From the NCBI GenBank assembly GCA_949841235.1, contig CATKZA010000128.1:1-5871 (forward strand): a stretch of 5,871 nt of DNA. The letters are read 5' to 3'. Positions 1 through 5,339 of this stretch are shown piece by piece. The translations under genes were made by a program, and so were the position numbers. A model generated the notes under the pieces. That model made no database searches, was not told the DNA's origin, and saw only the letters and a program-made list of their open reading frames with translations. Origin of the DNA: an uncultured Clostridiaceae bacterium. Its GTDB lineage: Bacteria > Bacillota > Clostridia > Lachnospirales > Lachnospiraceae. Numbering within the stretch: position 1 is the first letter of the stretch; each line of letters begins with the position of its first letter.

Positions 1-2112
1 CTCCTCCTCCGACTGCAAAGTGCAGAAAATTTCCTCGGTGATAAAGGGCATATAAGGGTGAAGCAATTTCAGGGACTGGATCAGAACCGTCTTCAATGTC
101 CAGAACGCAGCATTGGCAGATACCGGGTTCTCCTCCTTGGCAAAGAGCCTTGGCTTCACCATCTCGATATACCAGTCACAGAACTCCGTCCACACGAAAT
201 CATAGATCTTCTGTACTGCCACGCCCAACTCGTACTTCTCCATATTGTCCGTAATTTCCTTCGCCACCCTGTTTGCCGCAGAGAGAATCCACTGGTCGGC
301 CACCTGCAAATCCTCTTTTGCAGGTTCCGTGATCACATTGTCCCCCAGGTGCATCATAATGAACCGAGAAGCATTCCACACCTTGTTGGCAAAGTTTCGG
401 CTGGCCTCCACCCGCTCCCAGTAGAAGCGCATATCATTTCCCGGAGCATTGTTGGTCACCAAGGTAAAGCGCAGGGCATCCGCGCCATATTTGTCAATAA
501 CCTCCAGAGGATCGATGCCATTCCCCAGAGACTTGCTCATCTTCCGCCCCTGGCTATCCCTCACCAGACCGTGGATCAGCACCGTATCGAAGGGAACCTC
601 TCCCGTGTGCTCCAGGCCGGAAAACATCATGCGAATCACCCAGAAGAAAATAATATCATATCCCGTCACCAGCGTGCTGGTAGGATAGAAGTACTCCAAA
701 TCCTCCGTCTTATCCGGCCAGCCAAGGGTGCTGAAAGGCCACAGGGCAGAAGAGAACCATGTATCCAGCGTATCAGGATCCTGGCGCATTGCCTTGCCGC
801 ATTTCGGGCAAACAGGGGCATCCTCCTTTGTCACCACCATCTCCCCGCAGTCATCGCAATAAAATGCCGGAATCTGATGCCCCCACCAGAGCTGGCGGGA
901 GATGCACCAGTCGCGGATTCCCTCCAGCCAGTGATAATACGTCTTATCAAAATGAGGAGGCACAAACTTCGTATCACCCTTTTTTACCGCCTCAATGGCA
1001 GGCTTTGCCAGGCTCTCCATCGCCACGAACCACTGCTTGGAAACCCTGGGTTCCACGGTAGTGCCGCAACGGTAGCAAGTTCCCACATTGTGGGCATGAT
1101 CTTCCACCTTTAATAACGCTCCCTCAGCCTCCAAATCTGCCACAACCGCCTTTCGTGCCTCATAACGATCCATGCCGGCATATTTGGGATAATCTTCCGT
1201 AATCTTTGCATCCTCCGTCAGCACATTGACAACCGGCAGATTGAGGCGAAGTCCCACCTCAAAGTCATTGGGGTCATGGGCGGGGGTAATCTTTACCACG
1301 CCAGTGCCAAACTCCCTGTCCACATAGGTGTCCGCCACGATAGGAATCTGGCGGTGCACCAAGGGCAGATCCAGCGTCTTGCCAATCATATCCTTGTACC
1401 GCTCATCCTCGGGATGGACTGCCACCGCAGTATCGCCAAGCAAAGTCTCCGGGCGGGTGGTAGCCAAGTCAATATATCCGGTGCCATCCGTAGTCTTATA
1501 GCGCAAATGCCAGAAATGCCCCGCCTGATCCTCATACTCCACCTCCGCATCGGAAATGGAAGTCAGGCACTTGGGACACCAGTTGATAATGCGCTCCCCG
1601 CGATAAATCAATTCCTTATTATATAGTTTCACGAACACTTCCTTCACGGCACGGTTGCAGCCCTCGTCCATGGTGAACCGCTCCCTGTCCCAATCGCAGG
1701 AACAGCCAATCTTCTTTAGCTGCTCCACGATGCGGCCGCCATACTGCTTCTTCCAGTCCCACCCATGCTCCAGGAACTTGTCCCTGCCAAGATCCTCCTT
1801 GGAAATGCCTTCTGCCTTCAGCTTTTCCACCACCTTGGCCTCCGTGGCGATGGAAGCATGATCCGTCCCCGGCACCCAGAGCGCCTCGTATCCCTGCATC
1901 CGCTTGAAACGAATCAGAATATCCTGCAACGTCTCATCCAGCGCATGCCCCATGTGGAGCTGACCGGTGATATTGGGCGGAGGCATGACGATGGTAAAGG
2001 GCTTCTTGTCCCTGTCCACCTCCGCATGAAAATATTTCTTTTCCTGCCATCTGTCATAGGTTCTCTTTTCAATGTCGGCAGGGTTGTAGTTTTTCTCCAA
2101 TTCTTTTGCCAT
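1..2112 (-). CDS. valS: Valyl-tRNA synthetase (class I), 3' end outside window
   Basis: This cytoplasmic enzyme attaches valine to tRNA-Val using ATP and edits mischarged threonine. The reading frame is open from an ATG at 2112 to the window edge, giving 704 residues; bacterial ValS is usually about 880, so the end of the anticodon-binding domain and the C-terminal coiled-coil arm are missing. The HIGH signature lies in [14 protein letters not shown] (residues 44-57) and KMSKS at 524-528. The editing domain carries [19 protein letters not shown] (about 218-236). Paired CxxC motifs near residues 342-346 and 417-440 suggest zinc-binding knuckles. [15 protein letters not shown] and the class I flanking blocks also fit ValS rather than IleS or LeuS. 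The start is set by a purine-rich site (GAAAGGAAAG, 2118-2127) 5 nt upstream. A T-box leader immediately precedes the gene, so expression should rise when tRNA-Val is uncharged. Identity is very secure. Confidence 0.98.
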   Translation of the reverse strand, partial: MAKELEKNYNPADIEKRTYDRWQEKKYFHAEVDRDKKPFTIVMPPPNITGQLHMGHALDETLQDILIRFKRMQGYEALWVPGTDHASIATEAKVVEKLKAEGISKEDLGRDKFLEHGWDWKKQYGGRIVEQLKKIGCSCDWDRERFTMDEGCNRAVKEVFVKLYNKELIYRGERIINWCPKCLTSISDAEVEYEDQAGHFWHLRYKTTDGTGYIDLATTRPETLLGDTAVAVHPEDERYKDMIGKTLDLPLVHRQIPIVADTYVDREFGTGVVKITPAHDPNDFEVGLRLNLPVVNVLTEDAKITEDYPKYAGMDRYEARKAVVADLEAEGALLKVEDHAHNVGTCYRCGTTVEPRVSKQWFVAMESLAKPAIEAVKKGDTKFVPPHFDKTYYHWLEGIRDWCISRQLWWGHQIPAFYCDDCGEMVVTKEDAPVCPKCGKAMRQDPDTLDTWFSSALWPFSTLGWPDKTEDLEYFYPTSTLVTGYDIIFFWVIRMMFSGLEHTGEVPFDTVLIHGLVRDSQGRKMSKSLGNGIDPLEVIDKYGADALRFTLVTNNAPGNDMRFYWERVEASRNFANKVWNASRFIMMHLGDNVITEPAKEDLQVADQWILSAANRVAKEITDNMEKYELGVAVQKIYDFVWTEFCDWYIEMVKPRLFAKEENPVSANAAFWTLKTVLIQSLKLLHPYMPFITEEIFCTLQSEEE

Positions 2113-2136
2113 ACTATCTTTCCTTTCTATAAATCG

Positions 2137-2166
2137 AAAAAAGCCCTCTGCCAATCGGCAAAGGGC
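2137..2166 (-). terminator. T-box attenuator terminator upstream of valS
   Basis: On the minus strand a 10-bp stem pairs GCCCTTTGCC with GGCAGAGGGC (one U-G pair) around a GATT loop and is followed directly by six T residues. It lies between the T-box motif and the valS ribosome binding site, which is the standard position for the terminator that competes with the T-box antiterminator. Confidence 0.92.
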
Positions 2167-2405
2167 AAGCCAACAACTCACGGTACCACCTTTGTTCTGT
2201 CCGCAAAGGCAACTGAAGGCATTTGCAGACAATCTCTCTCATCGATAACGGGATGAACCGTCACTTCCTACTAATCCTGTCAATCTCGTTCAGAAATGCT
2301 CCTCCAAGGCTACCTTCCAGGGGAAATGCACCTGGGCAGCCTTCCAGCCAGCGAGCCGCCCTCTCTAAAGGGATATTCACCTGTACTCCTCCTCTTCCGG
2401 GGATT
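2137..2405 (-). promoter_or_regulatory. T-box leader (tRNA-sensing riboswitch) of valS
   Basis: In the minus-strand RNA the conserved T-box AGGTGGTACCGTG sits at 2191-2179, followed by an intrinsic terminator at 2166-2137. The UGGU of the motif can pair with an ACCA tRNA end, as expected for tRNA-Val. Upstream are other recognisable parts: a stem I base AAUCC (2405-2401) with GGAUU (2277-2273), an AGUA loop-E element on the 5' side, an AGAGAG and GGCUGGAAGG apical region, the common AGUAGG (2272-2267) with a small ACGG/CCGU hairpin (2261-2248), and a 10-bp stem III (2231-2222 with 2207-2198, one G-U pair). When uncharged tRNA binds, the antiterminator should form and allow valS transcription. 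A valine GUN specifier codon was not found where I expected it, so tRNA identity rests on the downstream gene. The leader begins about 32 nt after the rplT stop codon. Confidence 0.92.
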
Positions 2406-2437
2406 ATTATCAAAGGGCAGGAATTCCCTATTGTTCG

Positions 2438-2794
2438 CTATGCAACCTTAGATTTTGCCACTTCTACCAGTGCTGCAAATCCCTCGGGATCGCTAATCGC
2501 CATCTCGGAAAGCATCTTCCTGTTGATGTCGATCTCCGCCAGCTTCAGGCCATACATGAACTTGCTGTAAGAAAGTCCATTCATGCGGGCTGCCGCATTG
2601 ATGCGGGCAATCCACAGTCTCCTGAACTGTCTCTTTCTCTCTTTCCTTCCCACAAAGGAGGATGCAAGCGCTCTCATCACTGACTGCTTCGCAACCCTGT
2701 ACTGCTTTGACCTGGCTCCTCTGTAGCCCTTTGCAAGCTTCAATACTCTATTATGTTTCTTCTTTGCGTTCAAACCGCCTTTAATACGTGCCAT
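2438..2794 (-). CDS. rplT: 50S ribosomal protein L20
   Basis: L20 binds 23S rRNA early in assembly of the large subunit, and in many bacteria also represses its own operon by binding the mRNA. The product is 118 residues, matching the family length (about 117-119), and starts with the typical MARIKGG. The basic N-terminal extension ([18 protein letters not shown]) and the core [20 protein letters not shown] are diagnostic. I chose the ATG at 2794 because AAAGGAGG (2804-2811) is 9 nt upstream. An in-frame GTG at 2800 would be only 3 nt from that site and would add two non-family residues. It is third in infC-rpmI-rplT, with 19 nt between the rpmI stop codon and this start, so co-transcription and probably coupled translation are expected. 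The T-box of valS follows almost immediately. Confidence 0.98.
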   Translation of the reverse strand: MARIKGGLNAKKKHNRVLKLAKGYRGARSKQYRVAKQSVMRALASSFVGRKERKRQFRRLWIARINAAARMNGLSYSKFMYGLKLAEIDINRKMLSEMAISDPEGFAALVEVAKSKVA

Positions 2795-2813
2795 CTTCAC
2801 AATCCTCCTTTAA

Positions 2814-3014
2814 TTATTTTGCGTATGGAATCAGTTTCCTTACTACGCCCAAGTTTGTCTGATCCAGTTCCGTCTGCTTCCTGAGATTTCTCTTTCTCTT
2901 CCTGGTCTTCTTATTTAAGATATGGCTCTTATTCGCTTTCATGCGCATAACCTTGCCTGTTCCCGTCACCTTATAACGCTTTGCTGCCGCACGCTTTGTC
3001 TTCATTTTTGGCAT
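2814..3014 (-). CDS. rpmI: 50S ribosomal protein L35
   Basis: L35 is a small, very basic protein of the large ribosomal subunit that contacts 23S rRNA. The 66-residue product has the normal family length (64-66). It begins [20 protein letters not shown] and contains the conserved [18 protein letters not shown] stretch, ending near [10 protein letters not shown] strong AAGGAGG site lies about 8 nt before the ATG. It is the middle gene of the conserved infC-rpmI-rplT operon. The 113-nt spacer separating it from infC (3015-3127) shows no reading frame or clear terminator. In enterobacteria L20 represses rpmI translation through a structure upstream of rpmI; I could not recognise an equivalent fold in this spacer. 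Confidence 0.98.
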   Translation of the reverse strand: MPKMKTKRAAAKRYKVTGTGKVMRMKANKSHILNKKTRKRKRNLRKQTELDQTNLGVVRKLIPYAK

Positions 3015-3127
3015 ATCAAATTCCTCCTTAATTATTCATGAAATATATCTCGCTTCCGTGGAAAATGCCGCCTGTGCGCCTCCCACAAAAGTTCCCAAAA
3101 GTTTTGCCCAAATGCCAGGCAAATACT

Positions 3128-3637
3128 TTACTGGCGCTTTTCTGACAAAAACATCACCATGCTTCTGCCTTCCATCTTAGGCCTCTTATCTACCACTGCA
3201 ATATCCTCCAGCTTCTCGCAGAAACTGTCCAGAATCTGTCTGCTGTAGTTGACGTGAGCCATCTCCCTGCCGCGAAAACGCAACGTCACCTTCACCTTAT
3301 CACCCTTGGAGAGAAACTTCCTGGCCTGATTCGCCTTGGTATTCAAGTCATTGGAATCAATATTTGGAGAGAGGCGGACTTCCTTGATTTCCATGGTTCT
3401 CTGCTTCTTCTTGGCTTCCTTCTCTTTCCTCGCCATTTCGTAGCGATATTTCCCATAATCAATAATCTTGCATACCGGCGGCTTCGCTGTCGGGGCAATC
3501 TTTACCAAATCCAGATCAGCCTCCCTGGCAAGCTTCATCGCCTCCCTGGATGACATTATTCCTAACTGCTCTCCATCCTGACCAATTACGCGGACTTCCC
3601 TGTCTCTAATTCTCTCATTAATCATTAAATCGCCTAT
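3128..3637 (-). CDS. infC: Translation initiation factor IF-3 (likely AUA start)
   Basis: IF3 binds the 30S subunit, blocks premature joining of 50S and checks initiator tRNA and start-codon fidelity. The protein has the N-terminal domain (INERIRDREVRVIGQDGEQL, MSSREAMKLA, PPVCKIIDYGKYRYE), a lysine-rich linker (KEKEAKKKQR) and the C-terminal domain (LRFRGREMAHVNYSRQ, RPKMEGRSMVMFLSEK). The first ATG is at 3625 and gives 165 residues, and an automated annotation would probably use it. However, the only good ribosome binding site, GGAGG at 3647-3651, is 21 nt from that ATG but 9 nt from an in-frame ATA at 3637, giving 169 residues beginning M-G-D-L-M-I-N-E. Non-AUG starts are well known for infC (AUU in E. 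coli and B. subtilis) and allow IF3 to repress itself. The gene identity is near certain; the AUA start is an inference. Confidence 0.96.
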   Translation of the reverse strand: MGDLMINERIRDREVRVIGQDGEQLGIMSSREAMKLAREADLDLVKIAPTAKPPVCKIIDYGKYRYEMARKEKEAKKKQRTMEIKEVRLSPNIDSNDLNTKANQARKFLSKGDKVKVTLRFRGREMAHVNYSRQILDSFCEKLEDIAVVDKRPKMEGRSMVMFLSEKRQ

Positions 3638-3646
3638 GGTAGTGCA

Positions 3647-3651
3647 CCTCC
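3647..3651 (-). promoter_or_regulatory. Ribosome binding site that decides the infC start
   Basis: GGAGG on the minus strand lies 9 nt before an ATA codon (3637-3635) and 21 nt before the first in-frame ATG (3625-3623). No purine-rich site is seen between them: the 21 nt read TGC ACT ACC ATA GGC GAT TTA. Normal spacing is about 5-10 nt, so this site points to the ATA codon as the start. Confidence 0.75.
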
Positions 3652-3823
3652 AAATTTTATTATTTCAATGCCCGGCATACCGTGCCCAGGGCAAAGGAAA
3701 AGCGCAGACACAAAGTATCCACGCCATAAAAATACACAAGTATTTTGTTCATAATAAAACCCGAGTCACTCGCTGGTGCTAAGGTGAGAGCGGATACCTC
3801 TACTTCGCTTTATTCACACAACA
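3652..3823 (-). promoter_or_regulatory. Structured 5' leader of infC-rpmI-rplT (L20-leader type)
   Basis: About 170 nt separate the predicted transcription start from the infC ribosome binding site. The RNA can form two collinear long-range helices: AAAGCG (3811-3806) with CGCUUU (3704-3699), and GUAUCC (3797-3792) with GGAUAC (3720-3715), leaving purine-rich internal loops. Inside are a CGAG/CUCG mini-hairpin and an AU-rich hairpin AAAATAC-TTGT-GTATTTT. A further hairpin (3693-3669; UGCCC/GGGCA plus GGCA/UGCC) precedes the ribosome binding site. Bacillota infC operons often carry an L20-binding autoregulatory leader with a long-range helix and internal loop. The position and fold match that idea, but I cannot confirm the family by alignment. 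Confidence 0.65.
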
Positions 3824-3829
3824 GATATT

Positions 3830-3858
3830 ATGATATCACACCCATTCTTTCCTGTCAA
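3830..3858 (-). promoter_or_regulatory. Sigma-A promoter of the infC operon
   Basis: On the minus strand a perfect -35 box TTGACA (3858-3853) is separated by exactly 17 nt from TATCAT (3835-3830), which matches the -10 consensus at 5 of 6 positions. The three bases before the -10 box are TGA, an extended -10 element. An A8 tract (3870-3863) lies just upstream and could act as an UP-like element. Start of transcription is predicted near 3823. Confidence 0.85.
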
Positions 3859-3875
3859 CAACTTTTTTTTGCATA

Positions 3876-3890
3876 GTTACTATTCACAGC
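3876..3890 (+). repeat. Left terminal inverted repeat of the 302-bp element
   Basis: GTTACTATTCACAGC is the exact reverse complement of 4163-4177. It is preceded directly by TTTGCATA, the left copy of the flanking duplication, and ends 17 bp from the infC -35 box (the duplication itself ends 9 bp from it). Confidence 0.85.
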
Positions 3891-3891
3891 G

Positions 3892-3954
3892 ATTTCTAGA
3901 AATAGACTAGAATCGTTGTGCTTGCACATAAGATTCTGGTTCTTTTCTAGAAAT
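3892..3954. repeat. Long imperfect hairpin inside the element
   Basis: The left arm (3892-3914, starting ATTTCTAGAAA and ending AGAATC) pairs with the right arm (3932-3954, starting GATTCT and ending TTTCTAGAAAT), with a few mismatches in the middle. The loop holds its own small stem TGTGC-TT-GCACA (3917-3928). TTTCTAGAAA is also a palindrome by itself and so occurs in both arms. Confidence 0.75.
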
Positions 3955-3984
3955 ATGCCGTGTAGGCTGTTCATCCCATCATAA

Positions 3985-4038
3985 GGTGCTAGACATCCAG
4001 TGGATGTCTGTTCAGCACGGACCGGAACGGAGTGTAGA
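3985..4038 (+). repeat. 54-bp structured repeat unit, copy 1
   Basis: This unit is 52/54 identical to 4060-4113. It forms a 13-bp stem, GTGCT plus AGACATCC paired with GGATGTCT plus AGCAC, interrupted by a 4-nt GTTC bulge on the 3' side and closed by the triloop AGT. A small CCG-GAA-CGG hairpin follows (4022-4030), and just after the unit comes GCCGC-TTA-GCGGC (4047-4059). Confidence 0.9.
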
Positions 4039-4059
4039 TAGACAAAGCCGCTTAGCGGC

Positions 4060-4113
4060 GGTGCTAGACATCCGGTGGATGTCTGTTCAGCACGGACCGA
4101 AACGGAGTGTAGA
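4060..4113 (+). repeat. 54-bp structured repeat unit, copy 2
   Basis: This second copy lies 75 bp after the first and has two substitutions, A to G at 4074 and G to A at 4100. Both fall in hairpin loops (AGT to GGT, GAA to AAA), so every stem is intact. It is followed by a different nested hairpin, TAGAC/GTCTA (4110-4114 with 4135-4139) enclosing TGCC-GTTA-GGCA (4119-4130). Confidence 0.9.
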
Positions 4114-4162
4114 CACGATGCCGTTAGGCAGCGGGTCTATCGCATGATGAGAGGAACGGCTG

Positions 4163-4177
4163 GCTGTGAATAGTAAC
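4163..4177 (+). repeat. Right terminal inverted repeat of the 302-bp element
   Basis: GCTGTGAATAGTAAC is the exact reverse complement of 3876-3890 and is followed directly by TTTGCATA, the right copy of the flanking duplication (4178-4185). Confidence 0.85.
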
Positions 4178-4216
4178 TTTGCATAATCTTTTTTCTAAGT
4201 TATCTTGTATTACAGA

Positions 4217-4245
4217 TTGACACGCTGACATGCAGATGTTAATAT
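4217..4245 (+). promoter_or_regulatory. Probable degV promoter
   Basis: A perfect -35 box TTGACA (4217-4222) is followed after 17 nt by TAATAT (4240-4245), a 4 of 6 match to the -10 consensus. The start would be near 4251, giving a 5' untranslated region of about 130 nt. That leader (4265-4382) is AT-rich and shows no structure I can name. A TATACT at 4335-4340 could be a second -10 box but lacks a good -35. Confidence 0.55.
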
Positions 4246-4247
4246 AC

Positions 4248-4264
4248 ATAGTATTGAATACTAT
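4248..4264. promoter_or_regulatory. Operator-like perfect dyad at the degV start site
   Basis: ATAGTATT and AATACTAT form a perfect 8-bp inverted repeat around a single central G. It begins 2 bp after the predicted -10 box and covers the predicted transcription start, where a dimeric repressor would block initiation. The regulator is unknown and not encoded in this window. AT-rich dyads arise by chance more easily than GC-rich ones, so this is a candidate only. Confidence 0.45.
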
Positions 4265-4382
4265 ATGTTTTCGAGTTGTATTCTATATATTTTTTCTTGC
4301 AAACCACCATAGGTTTATCCTGGATCTTTCAGGGTATACTATTGTTAATATTTTTAGCCATTACGGCAGAACGGAGCATGCC

Positions 4383-5219
4383 ATGTCCTATTTGATTCTT
4401 TGCGACAGCTGTACTGATTTCACTCCCGCCATGGAGCAGGATTCCCACTTCATTCGGATTCCCCTCACTCTCCATGTGGGAGACCGGGATATCATAGACG
4501 ATGAAACCTTTGACCAGCAAGACTTTCTGCGCCGGGTAAGCGAAACCCCGGACTGCCCCAAGTCCTCCTGCCCCAGCCCGGAAAAATACATGGAATACTT
4601 TGAACAGGCGGAGGACATCTACATCGTTACATTGTCCAGCCACTTGAGCGGCTCATTCAACAGCGCAGAACTGGCCAAGAAAATGTACGAAGAGGAGCAT
4701 CCCGGCAAAAACATTCACGTCCTGGACTCCAAGTCTGCCTCTGCCGGGCAGACGCTACAGGCATTGAAAATACAAGGACTGGCTGAAAAGGGCGTTCCCT
4801 TTCAGGAAATTGTCCAAGAGATGGAAGATTTCGCCCTCCACATGGGTACGAAATTCGTTCTGGAAACCTTGGAAATGTTGCGAAAGAACGGGCGGCTCTC
4901 CAATATCACCGCCCTGCTGGTCAACGCACTGAATATCAAATTAGTCATGACTTCTGACGGAAACGGGCAGATTGACAAATACGCCCAAGGCAGGGGCATG
5001 AAAAAAGCCATCGCAAAGATGGCGGAAGCCGTAAAGGGAGATGCCATCTCCCCCGAAGAAAGCACGCTGGTGATCAGCCACTGCAACAATGCCCAGCGGG
5101 CAGAGCTGGTGCGGGAAACCATTCTGGCCACCATACCCTTTCGGAATGTGATTATTACAGAGACTGGCGGGGTCAGTTCCCTCTATGCGGCAGATGGGGG
5201 CATCGTGGTGGCATATTAA
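4383..5219 (+). CDS. DegV family fatty-acid-binding protein
   Basis: DegV proteins (FakB type) bind a single fatty acid; in Bacillota some FakB proteins present it to the kinase FakA for phosphorylation and phospholipid synthesis. The 278-residue product has the family length (about 280). Visible motifs are DSCTD (8-12), SSCPSP (61-66, equivalent to the usual TSQPS), TLSSHLSGSFNSA (83-95), LDSKSASAGQ (114-123), ETLEMLRKNGRLS (161-173), the NIKLVMT strand (184-190) and ISHCNNAQRAEL (231-242). The serines in SSCPS and LSGSFNSA are the likely contacts to the lipid carboxylate. The ATG at 4383 is preceded by CGGAG 6 nt upstream and gives the canonical N-terminus. The frame stays open upstream to 4230 but adds 51 non-family residues that overlap the operator-promoter region. 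No FakA gene is in view, so lipid type and partner are unknown. Confidence 0.93.
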   Translation: MSYLILCDSCTDFTPAMEQDSHFIRIPLTLHVGDRDIIDDETFDQQDFLRRVSETPDCPKSSCPSPEKYMEYFEQAEDIYIVTLSSHLSGSFNSAELAKKMYEEEHPGKNIHVLDSKSASAGQTLQALKIQGLAEKGVPFQEIVQEMEDFALHMGTKFVLETLEMLRKNGRLSNITALLVNALNIKLVMTSDGNGQIDKYAQGRGMKKAIAKMAEAVKGDAISPEESTLVISHCNNAQRAELVRETILATIPFRNVIITETGGVSSLYAADGGIVVAY

Positions 5220-5260
5220 GATATTTCTTTTATATTTAGCAACCGGAACAATAAGTTTGC

Positions 5261-5299
5261 AAAAGCGAGAGATGATTTTTGACAATCCCCCGCTTTTTT
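5261..5299. terminator. Bidirectional terminator between convergent genes
   Basis: AAAAGCG (5261-5267) pairs with CGCTTTT (5291-5297). The stem extends through 5273 and 5285 around an 11-nt loop. In the minus-strand RNA the extension is continuous, with two G-U pairs; in the plus-strand RNA the same positions are A-C mismatches, but the stem is followed by a slightly longer T run. It lies 41 nt after the degV stop codon and 40 nt after the stop codon of the converging gene, so it probably serves both. Confidence 0.65.
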
Positions 5300-5339
5300 C
5301 TGCCATTTCTTTCTAAATGCATCTATATATTTATATTTC

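Larger units (their letters stand above)
3868..4185. mobile_element. MITE-like non-coding element with terminal inverted repeats and 8-bp flanking duplications
   Basis: A 302-bp core (3876-4177) has perfect 15-bp terminal inverted repeats, GTTACTATTCACAGC and its complement. It is flanked on both sides by the same 8-bp direct repeat TTTGCATA (3868-3875 and 4178-4185), as expected for a target-site duplication. It holds no plausible gene, so a transposase would have to act in trans. Almost all of it can be drawn as nested stems: the terminal repeat; a long hairpin at 3892-3954; a helix of 3965-3982 with 4144-4161 (16 of 18 positions pair, two by G-T); and, inside that helix, two copies of a 54-bp hairpin unit, each followed by a further hairpin. 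Because TGCA is palindromic, the inverted repeat can also be read outward to 21 bp with one mismatch, which makes the exact ends ambiguous. An intergenic repeat family or a structured RNA are alternatives. I do not recognise a named family. Confidence 0.75.

Noticed and set aside
58..1113. Plus-strand open frame of 351 codons
   Set aside because: It lies wholly antisense to valS, whose motifs are unmistakable. Its translation has no recognisable domain and is rich in His, Arg and Pro, as expected of a mirror frame.
2223..2570. Plus-strand open frame across the T-box and the end of rplT
   Set aside because: It overlaps the T-box leader and the antisense of rplT, and has no ribosome binding site or family similarity.
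2795..2800. GTG at 2800 as the rplT start
   Set aside because: It is only 3 nt from the Shine-Dalgarno sequence. The ATG at 2794 has 9-nt spacing and gives the canonical MARIKGG N-terminus.
3955..3967. Near-repeat of ATGCCGTGTAGGC with ATGCCGTTAGGC at 4118-4129
   Set aside because: It is short, with a one-base length difference, and 4118-4129 is already explained as a TGCC/GGCA hairpin. It is too weak to report as a separate repeat.
3985..4113. Possible CRISPR array
   Set aside because: There are only two units, each internally palindromic over most of its length, with a 21-bp structured spacer (GCCGC-TTA-GCGGC) and no cas genes. It fits hairpin units within a larger element.
3876..4177. 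Remnant of an insertion sequence with a decayed transposase
   Set aside because: No frame inside shows transposase-like residues, and the interior is occupied by hairpins. A non-autonomous element fits better.
4230..4382. Upstream ATG giving a 51-residue hydrophobic extension of DegV
   Set aside because: The extension overlaps the predicted promoter -10 box and dyad and has no ribosome binding site. The DegV fold begins at the ATG at 4383, which has CGGAG 6 nt upstream.
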